DNA of 64,000 bases, taken from Robertmurraya andreesenii (GTDB lineage: Bacteria; Bacillota; Bacilli; Bacillales; Cytobacillaceae). Made by a program: the position numbers and the translations under genes. This document shows, piece by piece, positions 36,243 through 44,610 of this stretch. The number at the start of each line of letters is the position of its first letter. Within the stretch, counting starts at the first letter, position 1. The notes beneath the pieces are model-generated. The model ran no database searches and was not told where the DNA came from. It saw only the letters and a list, made by a program, of their open reading frames with translations. Where the stretch lies: the NCBI RefSeq assembly GCF_030813005.1, contig NZ_JAUSTU010000012.1, positions 93,477 to 157,476 on the forward strand, given 5' to 3'.

Positions 36243-37238
36243 ATGAAATTCAAAATTGGGTATCGAACCATTAAAACAGCTTTGGGGACGACGATTTCTA
36301 TTTTATTGGCACAATCGTTGGGATTTTATAATTTTGCATCTGCAGGGATCCTCACCATTCTTTGTATTAAGCCGACGAAGATCATGTCTGTAAGGGCAGC
36401 TGTAGATCGGATGATTGCTTGTATCATTGCGATGGGCTTTTCGGCTGTATTTTTTGAGGTGCTCGCCTACAACCCGATTATAATCGGGGTGATGCTATTA
36501 TTTTTTATTCCTACGGTTGTTAGTTTTAAGGCACAGGAAGGAATTGTGTCTAGCAGTGTGATCATTTTACACTTCTATAATGCCAAGCATGTCACCCTTG
36601 GTTTATTCCTAAATGAACTTGGTATCATTACGATAGGGATTGGAATAGCCCTGTTGATGAACCTTTACATGCCGAGTGTGGAGAAAAGACTTTTAGACTA
36701 CCAGAATGAGATCGAGGGACAATTTCGAAAAATCATAAGGGAGATTAGCCATTATCTGAGGACAAATGATTGCCGCTGGGATGGCGAGGAAATTACTAAT
36801 GCGGCAAAGCTTATCGATACAGCCAAATCCTTAGCATTTCAAGACGTGGAAAATCACTTTCTCCAGAATGAAAATTTATATTATCATTATTTTAAAATGC
36901 GAGAAAGACAGTTTGAAGTCATTGAACGAATCCTTGAATTAGTCGCTTCTATCCCTGTTCCAGTCATCCAAGGACAAATGATAGCCGATTTCCTCGATGA
37001 ATTAGCGGATTTCGTCAGTCCGGGAGAGATTTCAAAGGATTTTCTCGAGAAATTGCTTGAGATGCGGAGGCAATTTCAAAATATGGAGCTTCCAAAATAC
37101 CGTGAGGAGTTTGAGGTTCGTGCAGCTCTTCTGCAAATACTAAAAGAAATAGAAGCGTATTTAACGCTGAAACAATCCTTTAAGTTTCTTAAGAGGGAGA
37201 AGAAAAAGTATGTACGAGGTAGTATCGAATTAAGGTAG
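36243..37238 (+). CDS. yqjA: Aromatic acid exporter family protein (YqjA type)
   Basis: A 331-residue protein with an N-terminal membrane half (about six segments in residues 10-145, for example TALGTTISILLAQSLGF and IGVMLLFFIPTVVSF) and a soluble helical C-terminal half. This is the layout of the ArAE_1 family with its C-terminal domain. Substrate unknown; the family name comes from aromatic acid efflux in other bacteria. The ATG at 36243 has GGGGGAG upstream; an ATG at 36183 lies within the repeat copy and is rejected. Confidence 0.88.
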   Translation: MKFKIGYRTIKTALGTTISILLAQSLGFYNFASAGILTILCIKPTKIMSVRAAVDRMIACIIAMGFSAVFFEVLAYNPIIIGVMLLFFIPTVVSFKAQEGIVSSSVIILHFYNAKHVTLGLFLNELGIITIGIGIALLMNLYMPSVEKRLLDYQNEIEGQFRKIIREISHYLRTNDCRWDGEEITNAAKLIDTAKSLAFQDVENHFLQNENLYYHYFKMRERQFEVIERILELVASIPVPVIQGQMIADFLDELADFVSPGEISKDFLEKLLEMRRQFQNMELPKYREEFEVRAALLQILKEIEAYLTLKQSFKFLKREKKKYVRGSIELR

Positions 37239-37246
37239 CGGAGCAG

Positions 37247-37276
37247 AAAGACCTGATTTTTTGTCAGGTCTTTTCC
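37247..37276. terminator. Terminator after yqjA
   Basis: A perfect 10-bp stem (AAAGACCTGA / TCAGGTCTTT) with a 7-base loop, between convergent yqjA and the small Prli42 gene. Confidence 0.88.
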
Positions 37277-37282
37277 ATTTCA

Positions 37283-37378
37283 TTATAGGAACATTGATAG
37301 TCCGAGCAACAAAGTCGATGCTAGCATCGCGAATATCATTAAGTAAACAATCATTTTTCTTGTTTTTCTATTTTTCAT
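37283..37378 (-). CDS. prli42: Prli42-like stressosome-associated miniprotein (31 aa)
   Basis: A short gene easily missed because of its length. It encodes 31 residues: a basic N-terminus (MKNRKTRKM) and a single membrane segment (IVYLMIFAMLASTLLLGLSM), ending in FL. This pattern fits Prli42, the miniprotein that anchors the stressosome to the membrane in Listeria and is conserved in bacilli. An AGGGAGGG ribosome binding site lies 8 bases before the ATG on the minus strand. It lies between yqjA and the epimerase gene. Identification is from memory of the family and should be confirmed by a profile search. Confidence 0.8.
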   Translation of the reverse strand: MKNRKTRKMIVYLMIFAMLASTLLLGLSMFL

Positions 37379-37539
37379 AGATATATCCCTCCCTGTTTCC
37401 AGATCGTCTATTCCTATTTTACTAATGTTTTCGGAAATGAACAACCGCTCGATTTAGGGAAGGAAATAAGAACTTTTTATCGAATAGTATTTTTATCGAA
37501 TAGTATAACAACATCGTGCAAAGGTTGGAGGGGGAGAAC

Positions 37540-37953
37540 ATGATTAAAAAAGTGGATCATATCGGAATTGCGGTGAGGTCTCTAGAAGAATCCTTGCCGT
37601 TTTATACAGAGGTATTGGGGCTCAAGTTACAGGGGATTGAAGAAGTAGAAAGTGAGAAGGTAAAGGTTGCCTTCATTCAAATTGGGGAAACAAAGCTAGA
37701 GTTGCTAGAGCCGACAAGTGCTGACAGTGCCATTGCAATGCATATCGACAAACGAGGGGAAGGCATTCATCATATTGCCCTCGGGGTCGATTCGATAGAA
37801 GCTAGAATAGCCGAAATGAAGGAAAAAGGAATCAACATGATCAATGATCAAGCAAAAATAGGGGCAGGGGGAGCATTAGTCGCTTTTATGCACCCGAAAT
37901 CAACGGGGAAAGTTCTGATGGAGCTATGTGAGAAAAAGGAAAAGGGAGAGTAG
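37540..37953 (+). CDS. mce: Methylmalonyl-CoA epimerase
   Basis: VOC-fold enzyme that converts (S)- to (R)-methylmalonyl-CoA, the form used by the mutase. The 137 residues carry the metal ligands in VDHIGIAVRSLEESLPFY, EGIHHIALGVDS and the final KVLMELCEK (His, His, Glu). The ATG at 37540 has GGAGGGGGAG upstream. It is followed by the carboxyltransferase gene after 4 bases, which supports the function. Confidence 0.93.
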   Translation: MIKKVDHIGIAVRSLEESLPFYTEVLGLKLQGIEEVESEKVKVAFIQIGETKLELLEPTSADSAIAMHIDKRGEGIHHIALGVDSIEARIAEMKEKGINMINDQAKIGAGGALVAFMHPKSTGKVLMELCEKKEKGE

Positions 37954-37957
37954 TAGG

Positions 37958-39505
37958 ATGGACATCTATGAAAAAATAAATGAACTATATGACAGGCGAA
38001 GAGAAGTAGAGCTAGGTGGTGGGGACGAACGGATTGAAAAGCAGCATGCCAAAGGGAAGCTGACTGCGAGGGAAAGAATTGATTTATTAGTAGACGAAGG
38101 GACCTTTGTGGAATTAAATCCATTTATTGAGCATCGCTCCCGAGATTTCGGGCTGGAAAACCAAAAGGGACCAGGGGATGGGGTTGTTACAGGCTACGGA
38201 AAAGTTAATGGCAGACCGATTTACTTATTCTCTCAAGACTTTACTGTTTTTGGCGGGGCCCTTGGAGAAATGCATGCCAATAAGATTGCGAATGTAATGG
38301 ACTTAGCCGCAAAAAATGGTGCGCCTTTTGTCGGATTAAATGATTCAGGAGGAGCGAGAATTCAGGAAGGCGTCGTTTCTCTCGATGGCTATGGGAAGAT
38401 ATTTTACCGGAATTCGATTTATTCTGGAGTTATCCCACAAATATCTGTCATCATGGGGCCTTGTGCCGGTGGTGCTGTCTATTCTCCTGCGATTACAGAT
38501 TTTGTGTTCATGGTGGAAAAAACAAGCCAAATGTTTATTACTGGCCCGAAAGTAATCGAAACGGTAACAGGAGAGAAAATCTCACCGGAGGACTTAGGTG
38601 GCGCAAGGGTTCACAATTCAATCAGTGGCAATGCTCATTTCCGAAGTGAAACGGAGGAAGAAATTATTGAAAAGGTCAGATTACTATTAAGCTATCTGCC
38701 GCAAAATAGTGAGGAAAAGCCTCCAATACAAGCCGTGGTGGATGAGGATGACTACCGTCCCGACCTCACGGATGTGATTCCTTTTGATGCGATTCGCCCT
38801 TATGATGTAAGGGTTGTTATTGAGCAGGTTGTGGATCAAGGTTCATTCCTAGAGGTACATAAAGACTTTGCCAAAAATATTGTCGTCGGTCTTGCAAGGA
38901 TCAAAGGCGAGGTTGTTGGACTCGTGTGTAACCAGCCGAAATTTATGGCGGGTGGCCTTGATATTGACTCATCGGATAAGTCGGCAAGATTTATTCGCTT
39001 CTGCGATAGCTTTAATATTCCTATTATTACCTTTGAAGATGTGACGGGCTTTTTCCCAGGCGTAAAGCAAGAGCATGGGGGAATTATCCGCCACGGAGCA
39101 AAGATTCTCTATGCGTATTCTGAAGCGACCGTGCCAAAGCTAACTGTAATTTTGCGAAAAGCTTACGGTGGCGCTTATGTTGCCCTTAACAGCAAATCGA
39201 TTGGTGCAGACCTCGTTTATGCCTGGCCGAATGCAGAAATTGCTGTTATGGGTCCACAGGGAGCGGCGAATATTATTTTTGCAAAAGAAATTCAAAATAG
39301 TGAGGACCCAGAGCAAACGAGAGCACAAAAAATTGAAGAATACCGTGAGAAATTTGCTAATCCATATGTGGCAGCAAGTATGGGCATGGTCGATGATGTG
39401 ATTGATCCACGGGAAACGAGGATTAAATTAATCCAAGCGCTTGAAATGCTACGCAATAAAAAAGAATCGCGCCCAGCAAAAAAACATGGAAATATTCCTT
39501 TGTGA
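37958..39505 (+). CDS. Acyl-CoA carboxylase carboxyltransferase (propionyl-CoA carboxylase beta, YqjD type)
   Basis: Transfers the carboxyl group from biotin to propionyl-CoA (or similar) to form methylmalonyl-CoA. The 515 residues are a full biotin-dependent carboxyltransferase with both halves: KGKLTARERIDLLVDEGTFV, the oxyanion glycines in LNDSGGARIQEGV and MGPCAGGAVYSP, and the second half with FEDVTGFFPGVKQEHGGI and KAYGGAYVAL. Some annotations call such proteins methylmalonyl-CoA decarboxylase alpha; no decarboxylase membrane subunits are nearby. No biotin carboxylase or carrier gene is beside it. Confidence 0.9.
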   Translation: MDIYEKINELYDRRREVELGGGDERIEKQHAKGKLTARERIDLLVDEGTFVELNPFIEHRSRDFGLENQKGPGDGVVTGYGKVNGRPIYLFSQDFTVFGGALGEMHANKIANVMDLAAKNGAPFVGLNDSGGARIQEGVVSLDGYGKIFYRNSIYSGVIPQISVIMGPCAGGAVYSPAITDFVFMVEKTSQMFITGPKVIETVTGEKISPEDLGGARVHNSISGNAHFRSETEEEIIEKVRLLLSYLPQNSEEKPPIQAVVDEDDYRPDLTDVIPFDAIRPYDVRVVIEQVVDQGSFLEVHKDFAKNIVVGLARIKGEVVGLVCNQPKFMAGGLDIDSSDKSARFIRFCDSFNIPIITFEDVTGFFPGVKQEHGGIIRHGAKILYAYSEATVPKLTVILRKAYGGAYVALNSKSIGADLVYAWPNAEIAVMGPQGAANIIFAKEIQNSEDPEQTRAQKIEEYREKFANPYVAASMGMVDDVIDPRETRIKLIQALEMLRNKKESRPAKKHGNIPL

Positions 39506-39578
39506 TAAAAAATTTGCTGATCCTTTATTTGAAAAGCTATACTAAGATAGGAAGTTAAGACTGGAAGGAGCTACATCG

Positions 39579-40697
39579 ATGATTAATGAAGAAAGATTAT
39601 TAAATGAATTTTTGGAGCTTGTCCAAATCGACTCGGAAACAAAATATGAAACAGAGATCGCAAAGGTGTTGAAGAAGAAGTTCTCTGACCTAGGCGTGGA
39701 TGTGTTTGAGGATGATACAACTAGCCAAACGGGCCATGGAGCTGGGAATTTAATCTGTACCCTTGAAGGCAATAAGGGTGGCGTGGATCCGATTTATTTT
39801 ACCTCTCATATGGATACAGTAGTGCCTGGTAAAGGGGTCAAGCCATCGATCAAAGACGGCTATGTTGTGACAGACGGAACGACGATTCTAGGCTCTGATG
39901 ATAAAACAGGTCTAGCGGTCATGCTTGAAGTTGTCCGTGTCTTAAAAGAGCAAAACATCGAGCACGGGACCATTCAATTCGTTATTACCGTAGGTGAAGA
40001 ATCTGGCTTATTAGGTGCCAAGGCACTCGATCCGTCATTAATAAAAGCGAAATTTGGCTATGCTCTTGATAGTGATGGCAAGGTAGGGAATATCATTGTA
40101 GCGGCACCAACCCAAGCAAAGGTAAAAGCAACGATTCTAGGAAAAACAGCCCATGCAGGTGTTGCGCCTGAAAAAGGCATTTCAGCGATTACCCTTGCGG
40201 CAAAAGCGGTTGCGAAAATGCCACTCGGTCGGATTGATGAAGAAACAACCGCTAATATTGGAGAATTTAAGGGTGTTGGCCCTACGAATATCGTTTGTGA
40301 CCGTGTAGAGCTTTTGGCGGAAGCGCGCTCCCTTGTACCTGGAAAAATGGAGGCTCAGGTTCAAAAAATGAAGCATGCGTTTGAATCGGTTGCATCGGAA
40401 ATGGGAGGCAAGGCCGAGGTAGAAGTAGAGGTCATGTACCCGGGCTTTAAATTTGGCGAAGGCGATCATGTGGTCGAGGTAGCTAAGAAAGCAGCTGCCA
40501 AGATTGGTCGCACGTCGGAGCTATTAAAGAGTGGTGGAGGAAGTGATGCGAACGTCATCGCAGGCTTCGGCATTCCAACGGTCAATCTTGCTGTAGGCTA
40601 CGAAGAAATCCATACAACCAATGAGCGGATGCCAATTGAGGAGCTAAATAAGCTTGCCGAGATGGTGATTGCGATTATTGAGGAAGTCAGCAAATAA
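39579..40697 (+). CDS. M20 family peptidase, PepT-like (YqjE type)
   Basis: Zinc-dependent aminopeptidase of the M20 family related to tripeptidase T. The 372 residues show the metal and catalytic stretch YFTSHMDTVVPG (His and Asp), ILGSDDKTGLA (bridging Asp), TVGEESGLLGAK (catalytic Glu pair) and the dimerisation domain starting near KATILGKTAHAGVAPEKG. Ribosome binding site GGAAGGAG. Its place after yqjD is conserved in Bacillus; true substrate is not known. Confidence 0.92.
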   Translation: MINEERLLNEFLELVQIDSETKYETEIAKVLKKKFSDLGVDVFEDDTTSQTGHGAGNLICTLEGNKGGVDPIYFTSHMDTVVPGKGVKPSIKDGYVVTDGTTILGSDDKTGLAVMLEVVRVLKEQNIEHGTIQFVITVGEESGLLGAKALDPSLIKAKFGYALDSDGKVGNIIVAAPTQAKVKATILGKTAHAGVAPEKGISAITLAAKAVAKMPLGRIDEETTANIGEFKGVGPTNIVCDRVELLAEARSLVPGKMEAQVQKMKHAFESVASEMGGKAEVEVEVMYPGFKFGEGDHVVEVAKKAAAKIGRTSELLKSGGGSDANVIAGFGIPTVNLAVGYEEIHTTNERMPIEELNKLAEMVIAIIEEVSK

Positions 40698-40710
40698 TAG
40701 CAATATGAAA

Positions 40711-40736
40711 GGGAACCCAAGAGGTTCCTCTTTTTT
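40711..40736 (+). terminator. Terminator after the peptidase gene
   Basis: Stem GGGAACC / GGTTCCT (one G-T pair) with a 5-base loop followed by TCTTTTTT. Confidence 0.8.
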
Positions 40737-40748
40737 ACTTACTTTTTT

Positions 40749-40932
40749 GCTGTTTCCGCACGGATAGTGGCTCTGGAATGTCCTTAATGCCGGCCATTCC
40801 GTTTCATACTAGGCGTGTGATACGAATAGAGTGAGCAGCACTTTTCTCCGTTGTTTTTACAGATAGACTGCATAAACAAGAGTTTTGTCTAATTATTTTT
40901 TGTTCAAAAGCAACAACGTTTGAGAAAAGAGC
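40749..40932 (+). repeat. Dispersed structured repeat, copy B (full length)
   Basis: 184 bases that are the reverse-complement partner of copy A at 30044-30222. The same stems can form: CAGCACTTTTCTCCGTTGTT pairs with the region CAACAACGTTTGAGAAAAGA near the right end, and GGAATG pairs with CATTCC in the left part. Substitutions between A and B partly keep the pairs. It lies between the peptidase terminator and the cheW-like gene. Confidence 0.85.
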
Positions 40933-41027
40933 CGATATTTGAGCATTGTCATAGACAAAACTATGATATTATTAGTACGATAGTAGTAGAAAAGTTCTGT
41001 ATTTACGAAGGAAAAGGAGGGGGATTT

Positions 41028-41501
41028 ATGAACCATTCAAATAAGATAGTGGTTTTTACAGTCGGGAATGAAGAGTATGCAGTTCCAATTGATCATGTCC
41101 TTTCGATTGAGAAAGTAGAGGGAATTACCCCCATCCCCCATTTGCCTAGCTATGTTAGCGGAATCATTAGAGTCAGAGGCGAATTAATACCAGTCCTAGA
41201 TGCAGAAAAAATACTCTACCATCGCTCAATTTCAGCAAGTGATTCGGTTAGAATGATTGTTCTTCAAACCTCTGAAATGTCGTTAGGGATTTTGGTCAGA
41301 AATGCAAAGGAAATTCTTGATATACCAGAAGAGCGGATTAAACAGGTAGGATTGGTCGCTTATCAAAAGACCAGTTATTTCTCAGGGGTCGTTAACCTAG
41401 AGAGCCGCCTAATCACGCTCATCTCTCCAACGGTTTTAGTGAAATCCCTTGAAGGAATAAGGGAAATTCAAGAATACATGCAAAGCCAAATACAGAAGTA
41501 G
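41028..41501 (+). CDS. CheW-like chemotaxis coupling protein
   Basis: A single CheW domain of 157 residues (KIVVFTVGNEEYAVPIDHVL, PSYVSGIIRVRGELIPVLD, SGVVNLESRLITLIS). CheW proteins link receptors to the CheA kinase. The ATG at 41028 has AAGGAGGGGG; a frame opening at 40920 lies in the repeat and is not used. It stands alone outside any che operon; the chemoreceptor at 2206-3687 is the only other chemotaxis gene in the window. Whether it joins the main pathway is unknown. Confidence 0.9.
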   Translation: MNHSNKIVVFTVGNEEYAVPIDHVLSIEKVEGITPIPHLPSYVSGIIRVRGELIPVLDAEKILYHRSISASDSVRMIVLQTSEMSLGILVRNAKEILDIPEERIKQVGLVAYQKTSYFSGVVNLESRLITLISPTVLVKSLEGIREIQEYMQSQIQK

Positions 41502-41525
41502 CCATGAGTTTGGCTGCTTTTTTTC
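41498..41525 (+). terminator. Terminator after the cheW-like gene
   Basis: Stem AGTAGCCA / TGGCTGCT (one G-T pair) with a short loop and a run of T. Confidence 0.8.
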
Positions 41526-41547
41526 GTTAATATGTTAGGCTGTGCTA

Positions 41548-41663
41548 ATGCTGGATGTTGATTTTAGCCTTATACGTACGTGTGAACGGGTTTTACTCGG
41601 TACGAGTAACGTAGAGAACGCGTACGTATAAGGCGTATATAAGATCAACCTTTAACTCAGCAT
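41548..41663. repeat. Long composite palindrome upstream of polY1
   Basis: Nested inverted repeats: a perfect 14-bp pair GCCTTATACGTACG / CGTACGTATAAGGC (41567-41580 with 41621-41634), inside it TTACTCG / CGAGTAA (41593-41599 with 41603-41609), and outside it GTTGAT / ATCAAC (41557-41562 with 41644-41649) and ATGCTG / CAGCAT (41548-41553 with 41658-41663). The whole 116 bases can form one long hairpin. It has no T-run, so it is not a simple terminator. Confidence 0.8.
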
Positions 41664-41710
41664 ATGTTAAACTATTGTTAATACCTCGTGTAATTGGATG
41701 TGTTGTTTAC

Positions 41711-42979
41711 ATGAAGAGCATGTATCCGAAAAATGGGCGGGTCATTCTACATGTCGATATGAATAGCTTCTATGCCTCCGTTGAAATGGCTTACGATCCG
41801 TCGCTGAAGGGGAAGCCTCTTGCGATTGCGGGAAATCCTGAGGAAAGAAGAGGAATTATCGTCACTTGTAGCTATGAGGCAAGAAGCTATGGCGTCAAAA
41901 CAACCATGCCATTATGGGAAGCAAAAAAGCTTTGCCCCCATCTAATTGTGAAACGGCCGGATTTTAATCGATACCGGGCGGCGAGCATGGGTATGTTTGA
42001 GATTTTGAATCAATTTTCAACTCTTGTTGAGCCCGTTTCTATTGATGAGGGCTATGTCGATATTACGAACAGCTATGAGTGGGGTGCTCCGCCCGAGATA
42101 GCTAAGCTCATCCAGCAACGACTGCTGCGTCAGCTTGATTTGCCATGCAGCATAGGCATTGCCCCGAATAAATTTCTTGCAAAAATGGCCTCTGATATGA
42201 AAAAACCATTGGGGATTACGATTTTAAGAAAAAGGGATATTCCAAAGGTGCTATGGCCGCTTGAAGTGGGAGAGATGCATGGAGTCGGAAAGAAGACAGC
42301 CGAAAAGCTAAACACCATCCATATTCATACGATTGAGGACTTGGCAAAAGCTAATGAGATACAGCTTAAATCCTTGCTTGGCATTAACGGAATCAGACTG
42401 AAGGAAAGGGCGAATGGCATTGATAACCGACCTGTTGATCCCGATGCTGTTTCTGATTTTAAGAGCATCGGCAATTCAACAACACTTCCTATGGATGTTG
42501 CGAACCAGCAGGAGCTTTTTTCTGTTTTGGAAAAGCTAGCGGAAAAGGTTTCCGTTCGATTGAAGCGGAAGGATGTACTGGCTAAGACGATTGCGATCAC
42601 GATTCGTTACAAGGATCGTAAAACGATTACAAGAAGCAAGAAGCTATTAAATCCAATTTCTTCGCGGGATGAAATTCTTGGAGCTGCAAAGCAAATTTTC
42701 TTGCGGAATTGGTCGGGGGAAGCCGTCCGTCTACTTGGCATCACTGGAAATGATCTCGTCGAGAAGGATCATGCGGTCAAGCAGCTCGATTTATTTTCCT
42801 ATGAAGAAGATGCCAAAAAAGAGCCGCTCATTGATGCCGTGTCCAAGCTGAAAGAAAAGTTTGGTGCACATATTATCGAGCAAGCAAGCCATCTTACCCA
42901 GGAACAAAAGCCGCAAATTGGTACGGATACGAGCTTCAACAAGGATTTCTTATACAAAACGAAAAAAGATACAGATTAG
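41711..42979 (+). CDS. polY1: Y-family DNA polymerase IV (PolY1 type)
   Basis: Translesion polymerase of the DinB group. The 422 residues show the palm motifs HVDMNSFYASVEMAYDP and VEPVSIDEGYVDIT with the catalytic acidic residues, the helix-hairpin-helix region MHGVGKKTAEKLN, the little-finger domain and the beta-clamp binding peptide QLDLF near residue 370. The ATG at 41711 gives the family start (MKSMYPKNGRVILHVDMN); the ribosome binding site is weak. It corresponds to B. subtilis yqjH by place and sequence. Confidence 0.94.
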   Translation: MKSMYPKNGRVILHVDMNSFYASVEMAYDPSLKGKPLAIAGNPEERRGIIVTCSYEARSYGVKTTMPLWEAKKLCPHLIVKRPDFNRYRAASMGMFEILNQFSTLVEPVSIDEGYVDITNSYEWGAPPEIAKLIQQRLLRQLDLPCSIGIAPNKFLAKMASDMKKPLGITILRKRDIPKVLWPLEVGEMHGVGKKTAEKLNTIHIHTIEDLAKANEIQLKSLLGINGIRLKERANGIDNRPVDPDAVSDFKSIGNSTTLPMDVANQQELFSVLEKLAEKVSVRLKRKDVLAKTIAITIRYKDRKTITRSKKLLNPISSRDEILGAAKQIFLRNWSGEAVRLLGITGNDLVEKDHAVKQLDLFSYEEDAKKEPLIDAVSKLKEKFGAHIIEQASHLTQEQKPQIGTDTSFNKDFLYKTKKDTD

Positions 42980-43042
42980 TTGATTTTTTTACCCATTTCA
43001 TGAAAAACTATAGATGATCTGCTAAAGAAGGGAAGTAACGAA

Positions 43043-44452
43043 ATGACAAAACAACAATTTGGCGTAATTGGGCTTGCGGTCATGGGCAAGAATCTCGCGA
43101 TGAATATTGAAAGCAGAGGCTACTCTGTTTCCGTCTATAACCGCTCGAGAGAGAAGACAGATGAGATGCTGAAGGAGGTAGAAGGAAGAAATTTCGTTGG
43201 AACCTACTCCTTAGAAGAATTCGTTGATTCTTTAGAGAAGCCGCGCAAGATTATGCTAATGGTGAAGGCAGGGAAACCAACGGATGCAACTATTGAACAG
43301 CTGAAGCCACTCCTTGAAAAAGGGGATATCTTAATAGATGGGGGCAATACCTTTTTCGTTGATACCCAAAGACGTAACAAAGAATTAAGCGAGCTTGGCA
43401 TTCATTTCATTGGAACAGGGGTGTCAGGTGGTGAGGAAGGGGCATTAAAGGGACCTTCCATTATGCCGGGAGGACAAAGGGAAGCGTACGATTTAGTTGC
43501 TCCAATTTTTAAGGATATTTCGGCGAAGGTGAATGGTGAGCCTTGCACGACCTATATTGGTCCGGATGGGGCAGGCCATTATGTCAAGATGGTACATAAC
43601 GGAATTGAATATGGGGATATGCAGCTTATTTCGGAATCCTATTTTCTTTTGAAGCATGTACTAGGTCTATCCGCTGACGAGCTCCATCAGGTTTTCTCTG
43701 ACTGGAACAAGGGCGAGCTTGATAGTTACCTCATTGAAATTACGGCTGATATTTTTAAGAAAATCGACGAGGAAACAGGGAAGCCACTTGTCGATGTCAT
43801 TCTTGATACAGCTGGTCAAAAGGGTACGGGCAAATGGACGAGTCAAAGTGCCCTTGATTTAGGTGTACCGCTACCACTAATCACGGAATCGGTATTTGCT
43901 CGCTTCATATCTGCCATGAAGGATGAGCGTGTTGAAGCAAGTAAAGCACTTAAGGGTCCTGAAACAAAGAGCTTTAGCGGGGATCGAGCAGCTTTCATTG
44001 AATCGGTTCGCAAGGCCCTTTACATGAGTAAAATCTGTTCCTATGCTCAAGGGTTTGCCCAGATGAGAGTGGCCTCTGAAGAGTATGGCTGGGATTTGCA
44101 ATACGGAGAGATTGCCATGATTTTCCGTGGAGGCTGTATTATTCGTGCACAATTCCTGCAGAAAATCAAGGATGCTTACGACCGTGAATCTGGATTAAAA
44201 AATCTTCTTCTTGACCCGTACTTTAAGGAAATCGTCGAAAGCTATCAAACGTCTTTGCGGGAGATCATTGGGGTAGCCGTACAAAACGGAATACCGGTGC
44301 CATGCTTATCGGCAGCATTATCCTATTATGACAGCTATCGCACCGAAACCTTACCTGCAAACCTTCTCCAGGCACAGCGGGATTATTTTGGAGCCCATAC
44401 GTATCAACGCATCGATAAAGAGGGAATCTTTCATACGAATTGGATGGAATAA
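43043..44452 (+). CDS. gndA: NADP-dependent 6-phosphogluconate dehydrogenase
   Basis: Oxidative decarboxylation of 6-phosphogluconate to ribulose 5-phosphate with NADP. The 469 residues show the Rossmann start IGLAVMGKNLAMNIESRGY, the substrate motif GTGVSGGEEGALKGPSIMPGG, the catalytic Lys in HYVKMVHNGIEYGDM, and the C-terminal tail. Ribosome binding site GAAGGGAAG. In many bacilli zwf lies next to it; here accessory genes separate it from a broken zwf. Confidence 0.97.
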   Translation: MTKQQFGVIGLAVMGKNLAMNIESRGYSVSVYNRSREKTDEMLKEVEGRNFVGTYSLEEFVDSLEKPRKIMLMVKAGKPTDATIEQLKPLLEKGDILIDGGNTFFVDTQRRNKELSELGIHFIGTGVSGGEEGALKGPSIMPGGQREAYDLVAPIFKDISAKVNGEPCTTYIGPDGAGHYVKMVHNGIEYGDMQLISESYFLLKHVLGLSADELHQVFSDWNKGELDSYLIEITADIFKKIDEETGKPLVDVILDTAGQKGTGKWTSQSALDLGVPLPLITESVFARFISAMKDERVEASKALKGPETKSFSGDRAAFIESVRKALYMSKICSYAQGFAQMRVASEEYGWDLQYGEIAMIFRGGCIIRAQFLQKIKDAYDRESGLKNLLLDPYFKEIVESYQTSLREIIGVAVQNGIPVPCLSAALSYYDSYRTETLPANLLQAQRDYFGAHTYQRIDKEGIFHTNWME

Positions 44453-44460
44453 TGTATGCA

Positions 44461-44498
44461 AACTGCTAAATCAGTTTTTGATTTAGCAGTTTTTTTTG
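44461..44498 (+). terminator. Terminator after gndA
   Basis: A perfect 12-bp stem (AACTGCTAAATC / GATTTAGCAGTT) with a 7-base loop and eight or more T. It marks the end of the conserved region. Confidence 0.92.
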
Positions 44499-44610
44499 TC
44501 TTGGAATGACTTCATCAGCCACGTCTTCCCATTAAGTACCATAGAAAGCGGCTAAACAAAGATGCTACAATTTTTCTGTAAAAAAATTGAAAACAGAAAG
44601 GGAAGCATCT

